DNA of 64,000 nt, taken from contig CASIAP010000010.1 of NCBI GenBank assembly GCA_949372645.1, forward strand, positions 86,404 through 150,403, written 5' to 3'. A program made the translations under genes and the position numbers. This DNA comes from Candidatus Poseidoniaceae archaeon. Lineage in GTDB: Archaea; Thermoplasmatota; Poseidoniia; Poseidoniales; Poseidoniaceae. Every line of letters begins with the position of its first letter. The stretch's first letter is position 1. Positions 22,532 to 33,115 of the stretch are shown here, piece by piece. Below the pieces are notes generated by a model. It saw only the letters and a list, made by a program, of their open reading frames with translations, was not told where the DNA came from and did not search any database.

Positions 22532-22563
22532 GGATTTCTAGGGGGTTCGCCCCCTGGAAATCC
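22532..22563 (+). terminator. Strong UUCG-capped hairpin followed by pyrimidine/T-rich tract
   Basis: ggatttctaggggg-ttcg-ccccctggaaatcc: 14-bp stem (one G-U), then ctttactcttctttcttttttt. Confidence 0.7.
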
Positions 22564-22640
22564 CTCTTTACTCTTCTTTCTTTTTTTGTTCACGAATTTA
22601 TCGATATCGTATAAGAGTTGATAACAAACTGTCAACTGGA

Positions 22641-22904
22641 ATGTTCATGTCTGAGAAACGAGTTCTACGTAAGATGAAAAAACTCGCTTCACGTATCGGT
22701 GAAAAAATGGAGACTGTCCGAGACGTCATGGAAGACTTGGAAATTGAATTTGAAATACTGCAAAAGCAGATTATTAAGCTTGAATCCAAGAAAGGCATTG
22801 AAAGTGCAGATGGGCAGAAAGACGAACTCGACTTCGAAGATGAAGCCGACGAGATTATCGATCTGGAAAACACTTCCGTAGTTACGGTTCGGCCAAAGTT
22901 TTGA
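22641..22904 (+). CDS. Small coiled-coil hypothetical protein (87 aa)
   Basis: ORF with heptad-like ETVRDVMEDLEIEFEILQKQIIKLESKKGI. Confidence 0.6.
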   Translation: MFMSEKRVLRKMKKLASRIGEKMETVRDVMEDLEIEFEILQKQIIKLESKKGIESADGQKDELDFEDEADEIIDLENTSVVTVRPKF

Positions 22905-23020
22905 AGATTCGATAGGCTTAAGAAAAATCCCAACAGTTTTCATCTAGAGGATGAGAACTTTAATGGCAGATGATACACAACCACTTCTGTGATACCAAAA
23001 CACGCAACCGCGCCACGGCC

Positions 23021-23031
23021 TTCAAATAGGG
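23021..23031 (+). promoter_or_regulatory. Putative TATA-like element (TTCAAATAGGG) for the giant TSP3 gene
   Basis: 45 nt upstream of ATG 23066; context resembles 20385..20418. Confidence 0.45.
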
Positions 23032-23065
23032 TATGTCGGTGGGAAATTGAATCCGAGGTGCCCAC

Positions 23066-26000
23066 ATGCTCTCCAAAATACAATTAGAAACCATCAGCCA
23101 ACGCCAAAAGCTCACAATGTCAATGACAATCATCATTTTGTTGTTGACCAGTACAATGCTTGGTATTGTACAAGACTTTAGTGCAGAAGAAACAACGCCG
23201 ACTCTCCTCTTCAGTGAAGGTGAACAAATCACCCAAGCGTCAGCACAATTGGCAGTACAAACCGGACAAGGCTCATTCAATGGAGACCAAGATATGTGGC
23301 AATTGGAAGACCATCCAGTTCTTTCCGACCTCATGTGGGCTGACCCAGGAGTTGCTGCAGGAATTATTAGCGATCAATCAGCAATAGCGGCTATTATGCC
23401 ATACTATTCGACCCTTCTCGAAGAATCGAATAAAGAAGATCACGACAATGACGGAATCAACGATCTTAACGATTTAGACGATGACAACGATGGAATTTAC
23501 GACCTCCTCGAACGTTTCGATGGATGCTATGGGACTGACCCATTCGATCATGACAACGATGGAATCCCCGATGCTGAGGATTGGGACGACGACAACGATG
23601 GAATTCTCGAAGGACCGATTGATATTGAAGCCCTTGAGGCACTCGGGCTTGACCCAAGAAACGTGAGCACAGACCGCCGACTTGACCCAAGCATCATCCA
23701 TCCATGGACAGGACAAGCTGTTGGCGGAAACTACTATGCGGACCAAAACCCAATGGATCACGATAACGATGGCGTCACCGATGAAGACTCAGATGGTTCC
23801 GGGCCAGGAAGTTACGATGAAGACGATGATAACGACGCCCGAATTGACCAATTTAAGTGGCCATGCGACCTCGACAGTGACGGAATCCAAGATTACTTCG
23901 ATGCCGATGATGATGACGATGGCGTAGACGACATCACCGATTCTCATCCTTACGACGCATCAGTGACTACGACACACGCCCAAGCAGGCAACCTTTACGA
24001 CGACCCAGTCAACTGGGATTTCAATTCATATCGCGTTTATTCTGGCGGCATCAATTTCCTTACCTGGGAGTTAAACCGTGTTAACGCAGTAAACGCTCCT
24101 TCAGTGACTTCACTCGCCCCAAATGGAGTTCCAGCATTTACAACCATTATCGATGGAGACCTTGACGGTGACGGAATTCCAAATTTCCTCGATCCCGATA
24201 ATGATAACGACGATACACCAGACAGTTCAGATACCGATGATGACAATGATGGAATTCTCGATATGTCTGACCCCGATGACGACAACGACGGAATACCTGA
24301 TACATGTTCTAACATCGACGTAAATGGTGACATGCTAAACGATTACACGCGCGCCAATTCTTCACCATATCAAACCCCTGGTGGAGACACTGACGGTATT
24401 GCAGGAATTGACTGCGAAATGGATTACGACCAAGATTTGGACGATGATCGATTGCGGCCATTTGATCAGAATTACAACGCTATTTACGATTGGTTGGATA
24501 CAGACATGGGTGGCACCCAGTCTCCAGATAACCTCGGCGATATCTCTGTGAGCGGGGATGCAAACAATTTCGAATACGATACCGATAACGACCAAATCTC
24601 CAATGAAAACGATTCTTTCCCACTTGACAAATCCTCTGACGTGGTCTTATGGAATTGTCCTACAATCGCAAACCCTAACCCAATTGCTCCTGATTCACGC
24701 TGTAACACTCAGCGAGCCTCCTATTCCCAATTCAACGATTGGGATGGTGACGGCATCAACAATTGGATTGACGTTGATGATGACAACGATGGCATCATCG
24801 ACCCACTCGATATTGACTGGGACTGTGACTTTGACAACGATGGTGACCTTCATGCCATTAACGGCGCACTCTACCGAGACGATGGGCCAAACTCAGTTGA
24901 CTCCGATATTGATGGAGACGGTCTTGAAAACGACATCGATTGGGATGATGACAACGATGGAATCTCCGATCTTTATGACCCCGATGACGGTAATTGCGGA
25001 GTTGTTGACTATGACGCTAATGATAATTTTGCCAACCCTTACTACCCTGTAGCAGATGGCGGATCACTCGATGGGAGCCAAGACAGCACCCCTTACTCAG
25101 ATAACGCAACAGATCACTGGAACCTCGTGTTCTGGCACAATCCTTTCTCGGACGTTGTTCTTGATTACAACGGCTACGACTCCACTACAACCCCGGCAAC
25201 GCCTGGAACAGTTCCAGAATACTATTGGTTCCTGTTTGCCCGCTGGTCGCCTTACAACGGCGGTAACGACTGGGATATTGATACGGACGGTGACTCGCTT
25301 TCCAATGGATTAGATATCGATCAAGATGCCGACGGAATGCCCGATTGGTGGGATCAAGACGAAGGTAATGACGGTTTACTCGATACTGATGACCTGAAGA
25401 TGGGAGGGACATTCAATATGTCCCAATGCGGCTGGTCTGCAGGAAACTCTGGTGCAGGATTTGTTTGTGGATACAACTATGCAACCCTTTACCACATGCC
25501 ACTCAATGGCGTGAACGCCCAATTCGGCTCCCCCTATTCTACTCGCCCTGACGCTTTTATCAATCAAGGCGCTACAACCGGCGGCTCCAGTGGCAACTGG
25601 AGTTGCACACCCGGCGCTCAAGGTGGTTGCTATCACTATGACTTCGGTGGAGACGACACCATTGAATCGGGAATTACTCACTTCCAAATGCTCAACAACC
25701 GAGATGCTTTCATAACTTGGATTGGATTGGAAGTAGGAATATGGCAATGGACTTCTGACAATGGAGTTGTTGCAGATTTCCCCGATGAACTTGGTGCAGA
25801 TTTAATCAATAATTCTGTTGATGGAGACATCGATGGCGATTTCACGAATTCGACGATTGATCTTGATGACGATTATGACTCTGTATATGATTGGTATGAT
25901 GTTGACGACGACAACGACGGTATCTGGGATTTCTTTGAAATTGATGTCGATGACGACCTTGACAACGATGCAAATCAAGAAAATTCTAATTTCTTCAGCG

Positions 26001-29000
26001 GAACAAATTGTATGGATAATGATGATGATGGAAACGACGCAGATGTTGATGATGACGGTTATTTCCAAGCTGTCTGGGACCGGGGAATTCTTTCACAAGG
26101 TTTGATTCAACCGACTCTGTATGACGTGGACAACGATAACGATGCAGTTCCTGACGCAGAAGATCCCGATGACGACAACAATGGAATCCTCGATTCAGTC
26201 CAAGAGACACTACCAAATTGTTTCTGGGGAGAAGAGCAATCACCATTTGATAATGATAACGATGGAATCGTTGATTGGGCAGATGATGATTGGGACGCAG
26301 ACGGCCTCCTCAATGCTGACGAGTTAGCAATAAGTCTGACTGCAGCCTTCGATCACGATAACGACGGTCAACGTGACGATATCGATACGGACGATGATGA
26401 AGATGGAATGCTCGACGACGACGAAGTTCTACTTTGGCCGACTCGATTTAATCGAAACTCAACAAACCCTTGGGACCATGATGATTTCGGAGACGGTGAA
26501 GGGCTTGCAAATCTCTTGGACGCTGGAACTGGGCCGGATGCAATCGACAACGATGATGACAACGACACCCTTGTTGATGCAGACTTCGACCATCTTGAAG
26601 AAAATGAAACCGGGTTTGCATGCTACGGCGGTGCAGAATCAAGTGATTGGGATCACGACAACAACTGCGTGCTCGACCGAGACGACAAGGCACCGACATT
26701 CATCACTCTCAATCTCCCAGATACTCTGTGGATTGACGCTCAATCGCCTTCAATATTCAGCGGCCATGTCGATTGGATTAATCCAATCACTGGCGCGTTA
26801 GAGTCAGCTGTTGGAATGCCAGTCCAAGTTCAGATTGAATGGGCCGACAACGGAACAACAGCACTCGAAACGATCAACGTTTTGACCACCGTAACGGGCA
26901 ATTTCACTGTTGGGCAGTTCATCTACCCCGAAGATTTGACTGTGGGCGATAACACGACTTACCGAGTCTATGCAATTGTAACCGAAATGTTTGCATTCAA
27001 TGGCAACGAATCTCAGTCCTATTATTTGGGTGCTGAAGCTAACCTTACTGCCGACATTTACCTCGATAGCTATTTCCGAAGCGATGAACAACCATTTTGG
27101 ATTGATATGTGGTCGTATTATACTGCTGACTTGCAACGGGGCATCTTTGATAATTTAGTGCCAAACGTTCCGTTCACATTCTCCGTACGCGGTGGAATTT
27201 TTGGCAACTATACTCACCCTACTAATTTCACCGGACTTGGCGGAAATGGTTACCGAGCCGGAAGTAATGGATTGGTTTCAGTTACCTTTGTTCAAAACAT
27301 CGGCATTAATGGGTTGTGGAAGCAAATTCAATGGAATTCAACTCGAGACAATGGAATTGGGCAAGTGCCTGGCGGATATGAAGAAGTTGCTTGGGATGAA
27401 AACGACAAGGAACTCAAACCTCTCCTGGATGGAAGCGGTGAAATCATATCGTATGATTACACAAATACAAGCCTCCCTGCAGGCGAGTATCAAGTCACTG
27501 TACATGCGCAACCAGAGATCGCAACAGAGTGGCCATTCCCTTACCTTCATGGCGACAGCACCGAACCCCAAGGAATCCGCGTTATGCATCGCATGAACAT
27601 TGAAGCACAAATGATTCTTGATGGAGTCAACCCAGTGTATTGGTATAACTCTTCAATCAATAACGGAGATGGGACTTTTGGTAACTGGGCTACATTATTC
27701 CATGCAGAAGCCCTCAACGGGGCGGGACTGGATTTCAACGATTACACAAAACTCCACATCCAGTCAAAGAATTGGGATGGAAACGCCTCAAACCTTACGG
27801 GGCCAGAGAGTCAATTGCGTAATTTCATTACCACCAATTCCACTCACTGGTTCATTAGTCTAGTGAACGGTGGAGACAGTGATTTACCACCTTGTGGTGC
27901 AGTAGATCCAACTGACCCTGACAGCTTGATTCGTTGTGAAATCGTTCCACAAATGAATACAGGCGAGGAGCTCGTGGTTACAGGTTCTGTGACAAACCGA
28001 ACCTATGTGCCTTGGGATACTGACAGAATTGCATTCCAAGTTGACTCCGACTTTAATGGCCAATTTTCCCCTACACCAACTGAAACACCATACAACGAAC
28101 TGCCGAAAAAGGCTTGCGCTTCGTGTGATGCAGCATTCACTTACAACTTCTCTTGGTTCAATCAGTACTCATCGGGGACTTATGGGATGCGTGCTGACTT
28201 CTCAAATTCAGTGAATTACTTTACTGGCAACAGTTCGGTTTTGGCTGAAACAGGCGCTTACATTAACGTTACAGTGGTAGGGACAACCGCGTTCCAAACC
28301 ACCTCAGTACCTCGCTTATATCGAAACACGAGCACAACTGTCCAAGCGCAATTAGTTGACAATTCAGGCCAACCAGTTCGTAATATGCCGGTAAATTATA
28401 CGTGGTCGGCAGATGGCCGTTCAGGCGTCAATTATACCGACGATAACGGATATTTCGAGATACCCTTCAACATCACTGCTACAGACTCTCTGGGTAATTT
28501 CAGCCTCCAATTTGAATTCGCAGGAACTCCGCTGCTCAAGGGTAACAGCAAGACTCAACAGGTTTGGGTCGTTTCACGAACGTATCTTTCCGTTGTATCA
28601 ACAGATCCAAACTTACGTCAATCTGGTGATTTATGGTCTTTTACAGCGCAAGTTACCGATGACAATACCACGCAAATACGTGACGCTGGAGGCGCTTCAT
28701 TAGACGGAGCCTCTGCACCAAACGGGGGATTAGTGGATGTGATTTTCGAAGGAATCGATTTCAATGGAGTCACTTACCGACAAATCGTTGCTACAGTTCG
28801 ACCATCAGCAGGATCGATTACTCTACCCGATGTTCAACCAGACAAAGCCCATATGTGCTATTATGATGGAAATGGGGACGGAATCTGGGATCGAGACCTC
28901 AACTTAGACGGAACGCTCGATCGCTTTGAAGCCAGTGGAATATTCAACGGACAAGCTGGATGTCTCCAAGCAGATATCGCTCCATTGAACGCTACAGCAC

Positions 29001-30955
29001 TCAAAGAAGACCCAGCATCTTTCCTCCCGGATGGATTCGGACCAGTGAACGTCATTCTACGGTTTGAGGAAACATTGCCGAACGAAGGCTGTGGAGAACT
29101 TGACCCAGCCGCTCTTGGAATCCAAGGTTCTTGGGACTCTTGCCTCAGTGTGCCTGGAAATGATCACTTTAGATTGAAGATGACCAACAACGCTAACGGA
29201 TTTTCCTTTATTGGGCGAACCGCTTTGTCAGTCGACGACCAAATCGTCTACACGAGTGAAGTTAGCCCAATTACAGGCGAAATCATTCCAAAGCCGATGG
29301 TCGTTACCGGACAATTACAAGATGAATTGGGCACCAATTTATCTAACCGCAAGATCCGCGTCAACTACGAGATGGTAAACAGTCAGTCAAACCCAACATC
29401 ATGTTCTGCTGGAATGACTGACCTTGATGGATACTTCTCCATTCAATGTCCCCTTTCAGACGTTTCAGCTGGAAAGGCAAAGGTCATCGTTACCTATTCA
29501 TCCTATGATAACAATGATGCTTATCGATACCAGAACGACACCTATGAAACAGAATTTGATGTCTTTTCGAATTCAACCCTTGCTTTGAGCGAAGTAGGAC
29601 CTTTCAAGGCCAGCGTCGAGACCTGGACTGCACCGAACACGACTGAATACCCTGTGCTTTACCTCAAGGAATCATTCCACATCGATGCAAAATTGATGCA
29701 ATCGAATGGCCAGTATGTTGGTGGAAAGTGCTTGAACATCTACCTCGACCCCGAGCAGAACATTCGCCCTATTTCCACAATCCGTACCAGTGAGATTGAT
29801 GGTACGATCGAATGGTTCAGTGGCGACCGAAGTCAAAACTCGAACGGGCGCGGTGTCGAAACTACAGGTGGTAAATTGGAAGGCTTCCGCACACTTCGTA
29901 TTGCCTTTGAACCAGATCTCAACGTCCCTGGTGGCTGCGATAAAGACTCCTCGAACGTCTTGAACGGCTCACATGTCGATCAACTTGTTCTGGTTCGTTC
30001 TCGAATTGATTTGCAAGTTAAGCAAACATGGAGCCACACAGGAGATAACGGACTGGACAACGATGACCCTGTAATTGGGTCCATCGCCCTTTTGCGTGAC
30101 CGACTCGATCTTGCTGTAGAAAACGAAGAGGTTTGGTTCGTACGCCAATATTGGTCTGAAGAACTCAGTGAATGGGTTGTTGAAGGGACCAATAAGTCGC
30201 AAACGAATGAGCAAGGTATTGCAAACTTTGAATGGCCCTTCGGTGGCCAAACCTGTGATGGAGTACCATGTGCAGGTAAATGGAGAATTATTGCATATTA
30301 TCCTGGTTCGACATACTTTGAAGAATCCCTCGATAATGTAACGCATGATGTCATTTGGTCGGAAGCGAAGATAATTGATGCTAAGTCAGGGTTCTTCACT
30401 CCAGCGAAGACGATGGCATTCGTATTGATCGCAATGGCGTTATTGATCGCTGGTGCAATCTACTACCAGCGCGCACAAGCTCGACGTCAAGTACAAGCTC
30501 TCAAGGGGATTTTGACCGACACGATGATGCAACTTGAAGCGAGTAACGAATACATCGCAGCCATTTTCGATTGCTACAAGAATCTAGTCAAGCACTTCAA
30601 GCGCTATGGTTTTATGAAGAAGGTCTACGAAACCACTCGTGAATTCGAAACTGCAGTCCGTACTGCATTCAACATGGTGCCTTCAGATCAACTGAACCTT
30701 TTCTTATCGGTCTTTGAAGAAGCACGCTATTCAGATCACAACATCGATGCAAGCCACCGAGACCGAGCATTGCAAACTTTGGATGCTATCGTTCGTTCAC
30801 TCACCGTCGCCTTAGGCGAAGGTGGTATGGTTGAACGCAAAGATTTGGTGAACCTGTATGACAAGCAAACAAAGGCTGGCGAATTCGTCGCAGCTGATGG
30901 AACAGTTCGTCAAGCAGGAATCGTTGAAGGCGAAGGAACAGATTTCAAAATCTGA
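23066..30955 (+). CDS. Giant (2629 aa) exported TSP3-repeat surface protein with C-terminal TM and cytoplasmic DUF4129-like region
   Basis: Many DxDxDGxxD / DHDNDGI repeats in the N-terminal half; Ig-like/carboxypeptidase-regulatory-like middle (MPVNYTWSADGRSGVNYTDDNGYFEIPFN); TM FVLIAMALLIAGAIYY; C-terminal TTREFETAVRTAFNMVPSDQLNLFLSVFEEARYSDH. Confidence 0.9.
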   Translation: MLSKIQLETISQRQKLTMSMTIIILLLTSTMLGIVQDFSAEETTPTLLFSEGEQITQASAQLAVQTGQGSFNGDQDMWQLEDHPVLSDLMWADPGVAAGIISDQSAIAAIMPYYSTLLEESNKEDHDNDGINDLNDLDDDNDGIYDLLERFDGCYGTDPFDHDNDGIPDAEDWDDDNDGILEGPIDIEALEALGLDPRNVSTDRRLDPSIIHPWTGQAVGGNYYADQNPMDHDNDGVTDEDSDGSGPGSYDEDDDNDARIDQFKWPCDLDSDGIQDYFDADDDDDGVDDITDSHPYDASVTTTHAQAGNLYDDPVNWDFNSYRVYSGGINFLTWELNRVNAVNAPSVTSLAPNGVPAFTTIIDGDLDGDGIPNFLDPDNDNDDTPDSSDTDDDNDGILDMSDPDDDNDGIPDTCSNIDVNGDMLNDYTRANSSPYQTPGGDTDGIAGIDCEMDYDQDLDDDRLRPFDQNYNAIYDWLDTDMGGTQSPDNLGDISVSGDANNFEYDTDNDQISNENDSFPLDKSSDVVLWNCPTIANPNPIAPDSRCNTQRASYSQFNDWDGDGINNWIDVDDDNDGIIDPLDIDWDCDFDNDGDLHAINGALYRDDGPNSVDSDIDGDGLENDIDWDDDNDGISDLYDPDDGNCGVVDYDANDNFANPYYPVADGGSLDGSQDSTPYSDNATDHWNLVFWHNPFSDVVLDYNGYDSTTTPATPGTVPEYYWFLFARWSPYNGGNDWDIDTDGDSLSNGLDIDQDADGMPDWWDQDEGNDGLLDTDDLKMGGTFNMSQCGWSAGNSGAGFVCGYNYATLYHMPLNGVNAQFGSPYSTRPDAFINQGATTGGSSGNWSCTPGAQGGCYHYDFGGDDTIESGITHFQMLNNRDAFITWIGLEVGIWQWTSDNGVVADFPDELGADLINNSVDGDIDGDFTNSTIDLDDDYDSVYDWYDVDDDNDGIWDFFEIDVDDDLDNDANQENSNFFSGTNCMDNDDDGNDADVDDDGYFQAVWDRGILSQGLIQPTLYDVDNDNDAVPDAEDPDDDNNGILDSVQETLPNCFWGEEQSPFDNDNDGIVDWADDDWDADGLLNADELAISLTAAFDHDNDGQRDDIDTDDDEDGMLDDDEVLLWPTRFNRNSTNPWDHDDFGDGEGLANLLDAGTGPDAIDNDDDNDTLVDADFDHLEENETGFACYGGAESSDWDHDNNCVLDRDDKAPTFITLNLPDTLWIDAQSPSIFSGHVDWINPITGALESAVGMPVQVQIEWADNGTTALETINVLTTVTGNFTVGQFIYPEDLTVGDNTTYRVYAIVTEMFAFNGNESQSYYLGAEANLTADIYLDSYFRSDEQPFWIDMWSYYTADLQRGIFDNLVPNVPFTFSVRGGIFGNYTHPTNFTGLGGNGYRAGSNGLVSVTFVQNIGINGLWKQIQWNSTRDNGIGQVPGGYEEVAWDENDKELKPLLDGSGEIISYDYTNTSLPAGEYQVTVHAQPEIATEWPFPYLHGDSTEPQGIRVMHRMNIEAQMILDGVNPVYWYNSSINNGDGTFGNWATLFHAEALNGAGLDFNDYTKLHIQSKNWDGNASNLTGPESQLRNFITTNSTHWFISLVNGGDSDLPPCGAVDPTDPDSLIRCEIVPQMNTGEELVVTGSVTNRTYVPWDTDRIAFQVDSDFNGQFSPTPTETPYNELPKKACASCDAAFTYNFSWFNQYSSGTYGMRADFSNSVNYFTGNSSVLAETGAYINVTVVGTTAFQTTSVPRLYRNTSTTVQAQLVDNSGQPVRNMPVNYTWSADGRSGVNYTDDNGYFEIPFNITATDSLGNFSLQFEFAGTPLLKGNSKTQQVWVVSRTYLSVVSTDPNLRQSGDLWSFTAQVTDDNTTQIRDAGGASLDGASAPNGGLVDVIFEGIDFNGVTYRQIVATVRPSAGSITLPDVQPDKAHMCYYDGNGDGIWDRDLNLDGTLDRFEASGIFNGQAGCLQADIAPLNATALKEDPASFLPDGFGPVNVILRFEETLPNEGCGELDPAALGIQGSWDSCLSVPGNDHFRLKMTNNANGFSFIGRTALSVDDQIVYTSEVSPITGEIIPKPMVVTGQLQDELGTNLSNRKIRVNYEMVNSQSNPTSCSAGMTDLDGYFSIQCPLSDVSAGKAKVIVTYSSYDNNDAYRYQNDTYETEFDVFSNSTLALSEVGPFKASVETWTAPNTTEYPVLYLKESFHIDAKLMQSNGQYVGGKCLNIYLDPEQNIRPISTIRTSEIDGTIEWFSGDRSQNSNGRGVETTGGKLEGFRTLRIAFEPDLNVPGGCDKDSSNVLNGSHVDQLVLVRSRIDLQVKQTWSHTGDNGLDNDDPVIGSIALLRDRLDLAVENEEVWFVRQYWSEELSEWVVEGTNKSQTNEQGIANFEWPFGGQTCDGVPCAGKWRIIAYYPGSTYFEESLDNVTHDVIWSEAKIIDAKSGFFTPAKTMAFVLIAMALLIAGAIYYQRAQARRQVQALKGILTDTMMQLEASNEYIAAIFDCYKNLVKHFKRYGFMKKVYETTREFETAVRTAFNMVPSDQLNLFLSVFEEARYSDHNIDASHRDRALQTLDAIVRSLTVALGEGGMVERKDLVNLYDKQTKAGEFVAADGTVRQAGIVEGEGTDFKI

Positions 30956-31016
30956 GATTGAAGTTCCAGGCGAATTCGCCTTAACCTTCAAGGGGCCGGT
31001 GTGCTGTGGCTTGTCC

Positions 31017-31460
31017 ATGGAAGACTGGAAGCAACTCATCGACCAAGCCATGCAAACTGAAACAGACGACACTATTGGAGCTCATGCAACCTACGGGAAA
31101 GCCGTGCGCGCAGCACTTGCACAATCGCAAATGTTGTTGGGTGACCTTGAAGCTGCCCAGATCATCGAATCGATTTATGGAGCTCTTGTTGCCTATTCTC
31201 AGCAAGTAATGCTACGGATGAAGGCTGAAGACCCTGAAATCGGCGGTGTTGACCATGCATTCCGTGCAGGTCAAGCCTACGGCGTCTCATGTGTTCTCAA
31301 CCACCTCATCGATCAGTTAACCGATGTTGCAGGAACTACAGCACTTGGCGCTCTGGACGATTTCTCCGATACACTTCATGAAGAAATCATTATCCAAGGT
31401 CGAGCAGCTGGATTAACCGTGGAATTGCTTGACGCAAAGGGCGAGATACTCTACGAGTGA
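31017..31460 (+). CDS. Hypothetical helical protein, start uncertain
   Basis: ORF 30858..31460 overlaps the giant gene; ATG at 31017 (MEDWKQLIDQAMQTE) avoids the overlap, upstream alternatives exist. Confidence 0.6.
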   Translation: MEDWKQLIDQAMQTETDDTIGAHATYGKAVRAALAQSQMLLGDLEAAQIIESIYGALVAYSQQVMLRMKAEDPEIGGVDHAFRAGQAYGVSCVLNHLIDQLTDVAGTTALGALDDFSDTLHEEIIIQGRAAGLTVELLDAKGEILYE

Positions 31461-31611
31461 ACCTTTTCAGAAGATTTATGGCGAACGCCAGAATCTGTCA
31501 TCGAATCGAGAGTTTCGGTGCACTGCGACGCGAATGACACGGCGCCCGCGTCGGTGCATTGATAATGGGATGGCCGGTCGGCGAATTGCTTCAAAGCATC
31601 GAGGGAGTCAA

Positions 31612-31977
31612 ATGAGTAATCCGATACGTAAGACAAACGCAAGATTGGTTGATGTAATCAGCCAGTTGAAAGCCCAGTCTCGCGACACCGGTGCCGCTGT
31701 TTGGCGAGATGTGGCCATGCGACTCTCTAAGAGTCGCAAGAATTGGGCACAGCCGAACTTGAGCCGCGTGAGTCGCTACGCCCCAGAGGGTGCAACCATC
31801 CTCGTACCAGGCAAGCTACTCGGCTCAGGTGAACTGTCCGCAAACCACACGATCGCCGCCTACAGTGTCAGCAATGGTGCACGTGAGAAGATAGAAGCCG
31901 CTGGTGGTCGAGTTATGACCTACAGCGAGCTGATGAACGAAAACCCATCTGGAACGGGGGTTGTTATCCTTGGATGA
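31612..31977 (+). CDS. rpl18e: Ribosomal protein L18e
   Basis: MSNPIRKTNARLVDVISQLKAQSRDTGAAVWRDVAMRLSKSRKNWAQPNLSRVSRYAPEGATILVPGKLLGSGEL. Confidence 0.93.
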   Translation: MSNPIRKTNARLVDVISQLKAQSRDTGAAVWRDVAMRLSKSRKNWAQPNLSRVSRYAPEGATILVPGKLLGSGELSANHTIAAYSVSNGAREKIEAAGGRVMTYSELMNENPSGTGVVILG

Positions 31978-32455
31978 AACAACCTATGTTTTTGATGCGA
32001 ACGAACTGATTCTCGGTCGTCTCGCTTCAGCAACAGCAGATATTCTGCTCAAAGCAGCCCGTGACAACCGTGATGACAAAGTAATCATCATCAACGCAGA
32101 GCATGCAATTGTCTCTGGTCGCCCACGCTCAGTTCTCAACAACTATCACGCCAAGTATAAGTTGAATCACGCACGTAAAGGTCCGTTTTTCCCACGTATG
32201 CCTGACATGATTCTCAAGAGAGCAGTCCGTGGAATGTTACCTTACCAAAAGATCAGCAGTGGTCGCCGAGCACTCCGCAATTTGCGTGTTGAAATCGGTT
32301 GTCCTGCCCATTTGTCTGGTGACCTTCCTGAAGGCCACGTTCATGGTGATACCACAAAATTCCGCAAAGACCTTCCAGAGCGATTCATTACTCTTGGAGA
32401 TATTAGCGCCGACCTTGGCGCACCATCCCACCGTTGGACCGGAGGTGAGCAATGA
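31961..32455 (+). CDS. rpl13: Ribosomal protein L13 (archaeal uL13)
   Basis: VFDANELILGRLASATADILLKAA...FFPRMPDMILKRAVRGMLPYQKISSGRRALRNLRV; start may be TTG near 31970. Confidence 0.93.
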   Translation: MLSLDETTYVFDANELILGRLASATADILLKAARDNRDDKVIIINAEHAIVSGRPRSVLNNYHAKYKLNHARKGPFFPRMPDMILKRAVRGMLPYQKISSGRRALRNLRVEIGCPAHLSGDLPEGHVHGDTTKFRKDLPERFITLGDISADLGAPSHRWTGGEQ

Positions 32456-32889
32456 TGGCTCGTAAAAAGCAAAAGTCAGTACAATCCTCTGGTAAGCGTA
32501 AGACTGCAGTTGCCCGTGCTTCACTTAAAGCAGGCAAAGGCAGAGTTCGTGTTAACAGTTCACCTATCGAAATTCTACAACCGTCTCTTGCACGCCGCAA
32601 GTCAATGGAACCATTGATTATTGCAGATGCCATGAACCGATTGAGCAAAGTCGACATTAACATCACCACCCTTGGTGGAGGAATAATGGGTCAGACTGAC
32701 GCTATTCGTACCGCAATCGCCCGTGGCCTTGTTCTCTACAATGGCGGCGCAGAAGGTATCGATGAAGAACTTCGAGAAGAATACCTTCGCTTCGACCGTA
32801 GCCTTTTGGTTAACGATCCACGACGCAAGGAAGCCAAGCACCAACTCGGACGTGGTGCTCGTCGTAAGAAGCAAAAGTCCTATCGATGA
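32452..32889 (+). CDS. rps9: Ribosomal protein S9 (uS9)
   Basis: SGKRKTAVARASLKAGKGRVRVNSSPIEIL ... GGGIMGQTDAIRTAIARGLV ... DPRRKEAKHQLGRGARRKKQKSYR. Confidence 0.96.
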   Translation: MMARKKQKSVQSSGKRKTAVARASLKAGKGRVRVNSSPIEILQPSLARRKSMEPLIIADAMNRLSKVDINITTLGGGIMGQTDAIRTAIARGLVLYNGGAEGIDEELREEYLRFDRSLLVNDPRRKEAKHQLGRGARRKKQKSYR

Positions 32890-32895
32890 GGTGAA

Positions 32896-33102
32896 ATGAT
32901 GATTATACCAATACGATGTTTTAGTTGCGGGGGCGTTATTGCCCACAAGTGGGAAGAATTCAGTGAATTGACAGCAGCAGGTGTCGAAATGGCAGATGCA
33001 CTGGACCAAGTTGGTCTGATGCGCTACTGTTGCCGCCGTATGTATGTCGGTCACATTGACCTCATCTACGAAATCGCTCCTTTCAGCACTTCCATTCAGT
33101 GA
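32896..33102 (+). CDS. rpoN: DNA-directed RNA polymerase subunit N (Rpb10)
   Basis: IIPIRCFSCGGVIAHKWEEF...LGLMRYCCRRM-type zinc motif. Confidence 0.94.
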   Translation: MMIIPIRCFSCGGVIAHKWEEFSELTAAGVEMADALDQVGLMRYCCRRMYVGHIDLIYEIAPFSTSIQ

Positions 33103-33115
33103 GACGAACCAACCC

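Noticed and set aside
30858-31016. Long overlap of the 200-aa ORF with the end of the giant gene
   Set aside because: More likely an extended ORF call; downstream ATG/GTG starts avoid the overlap
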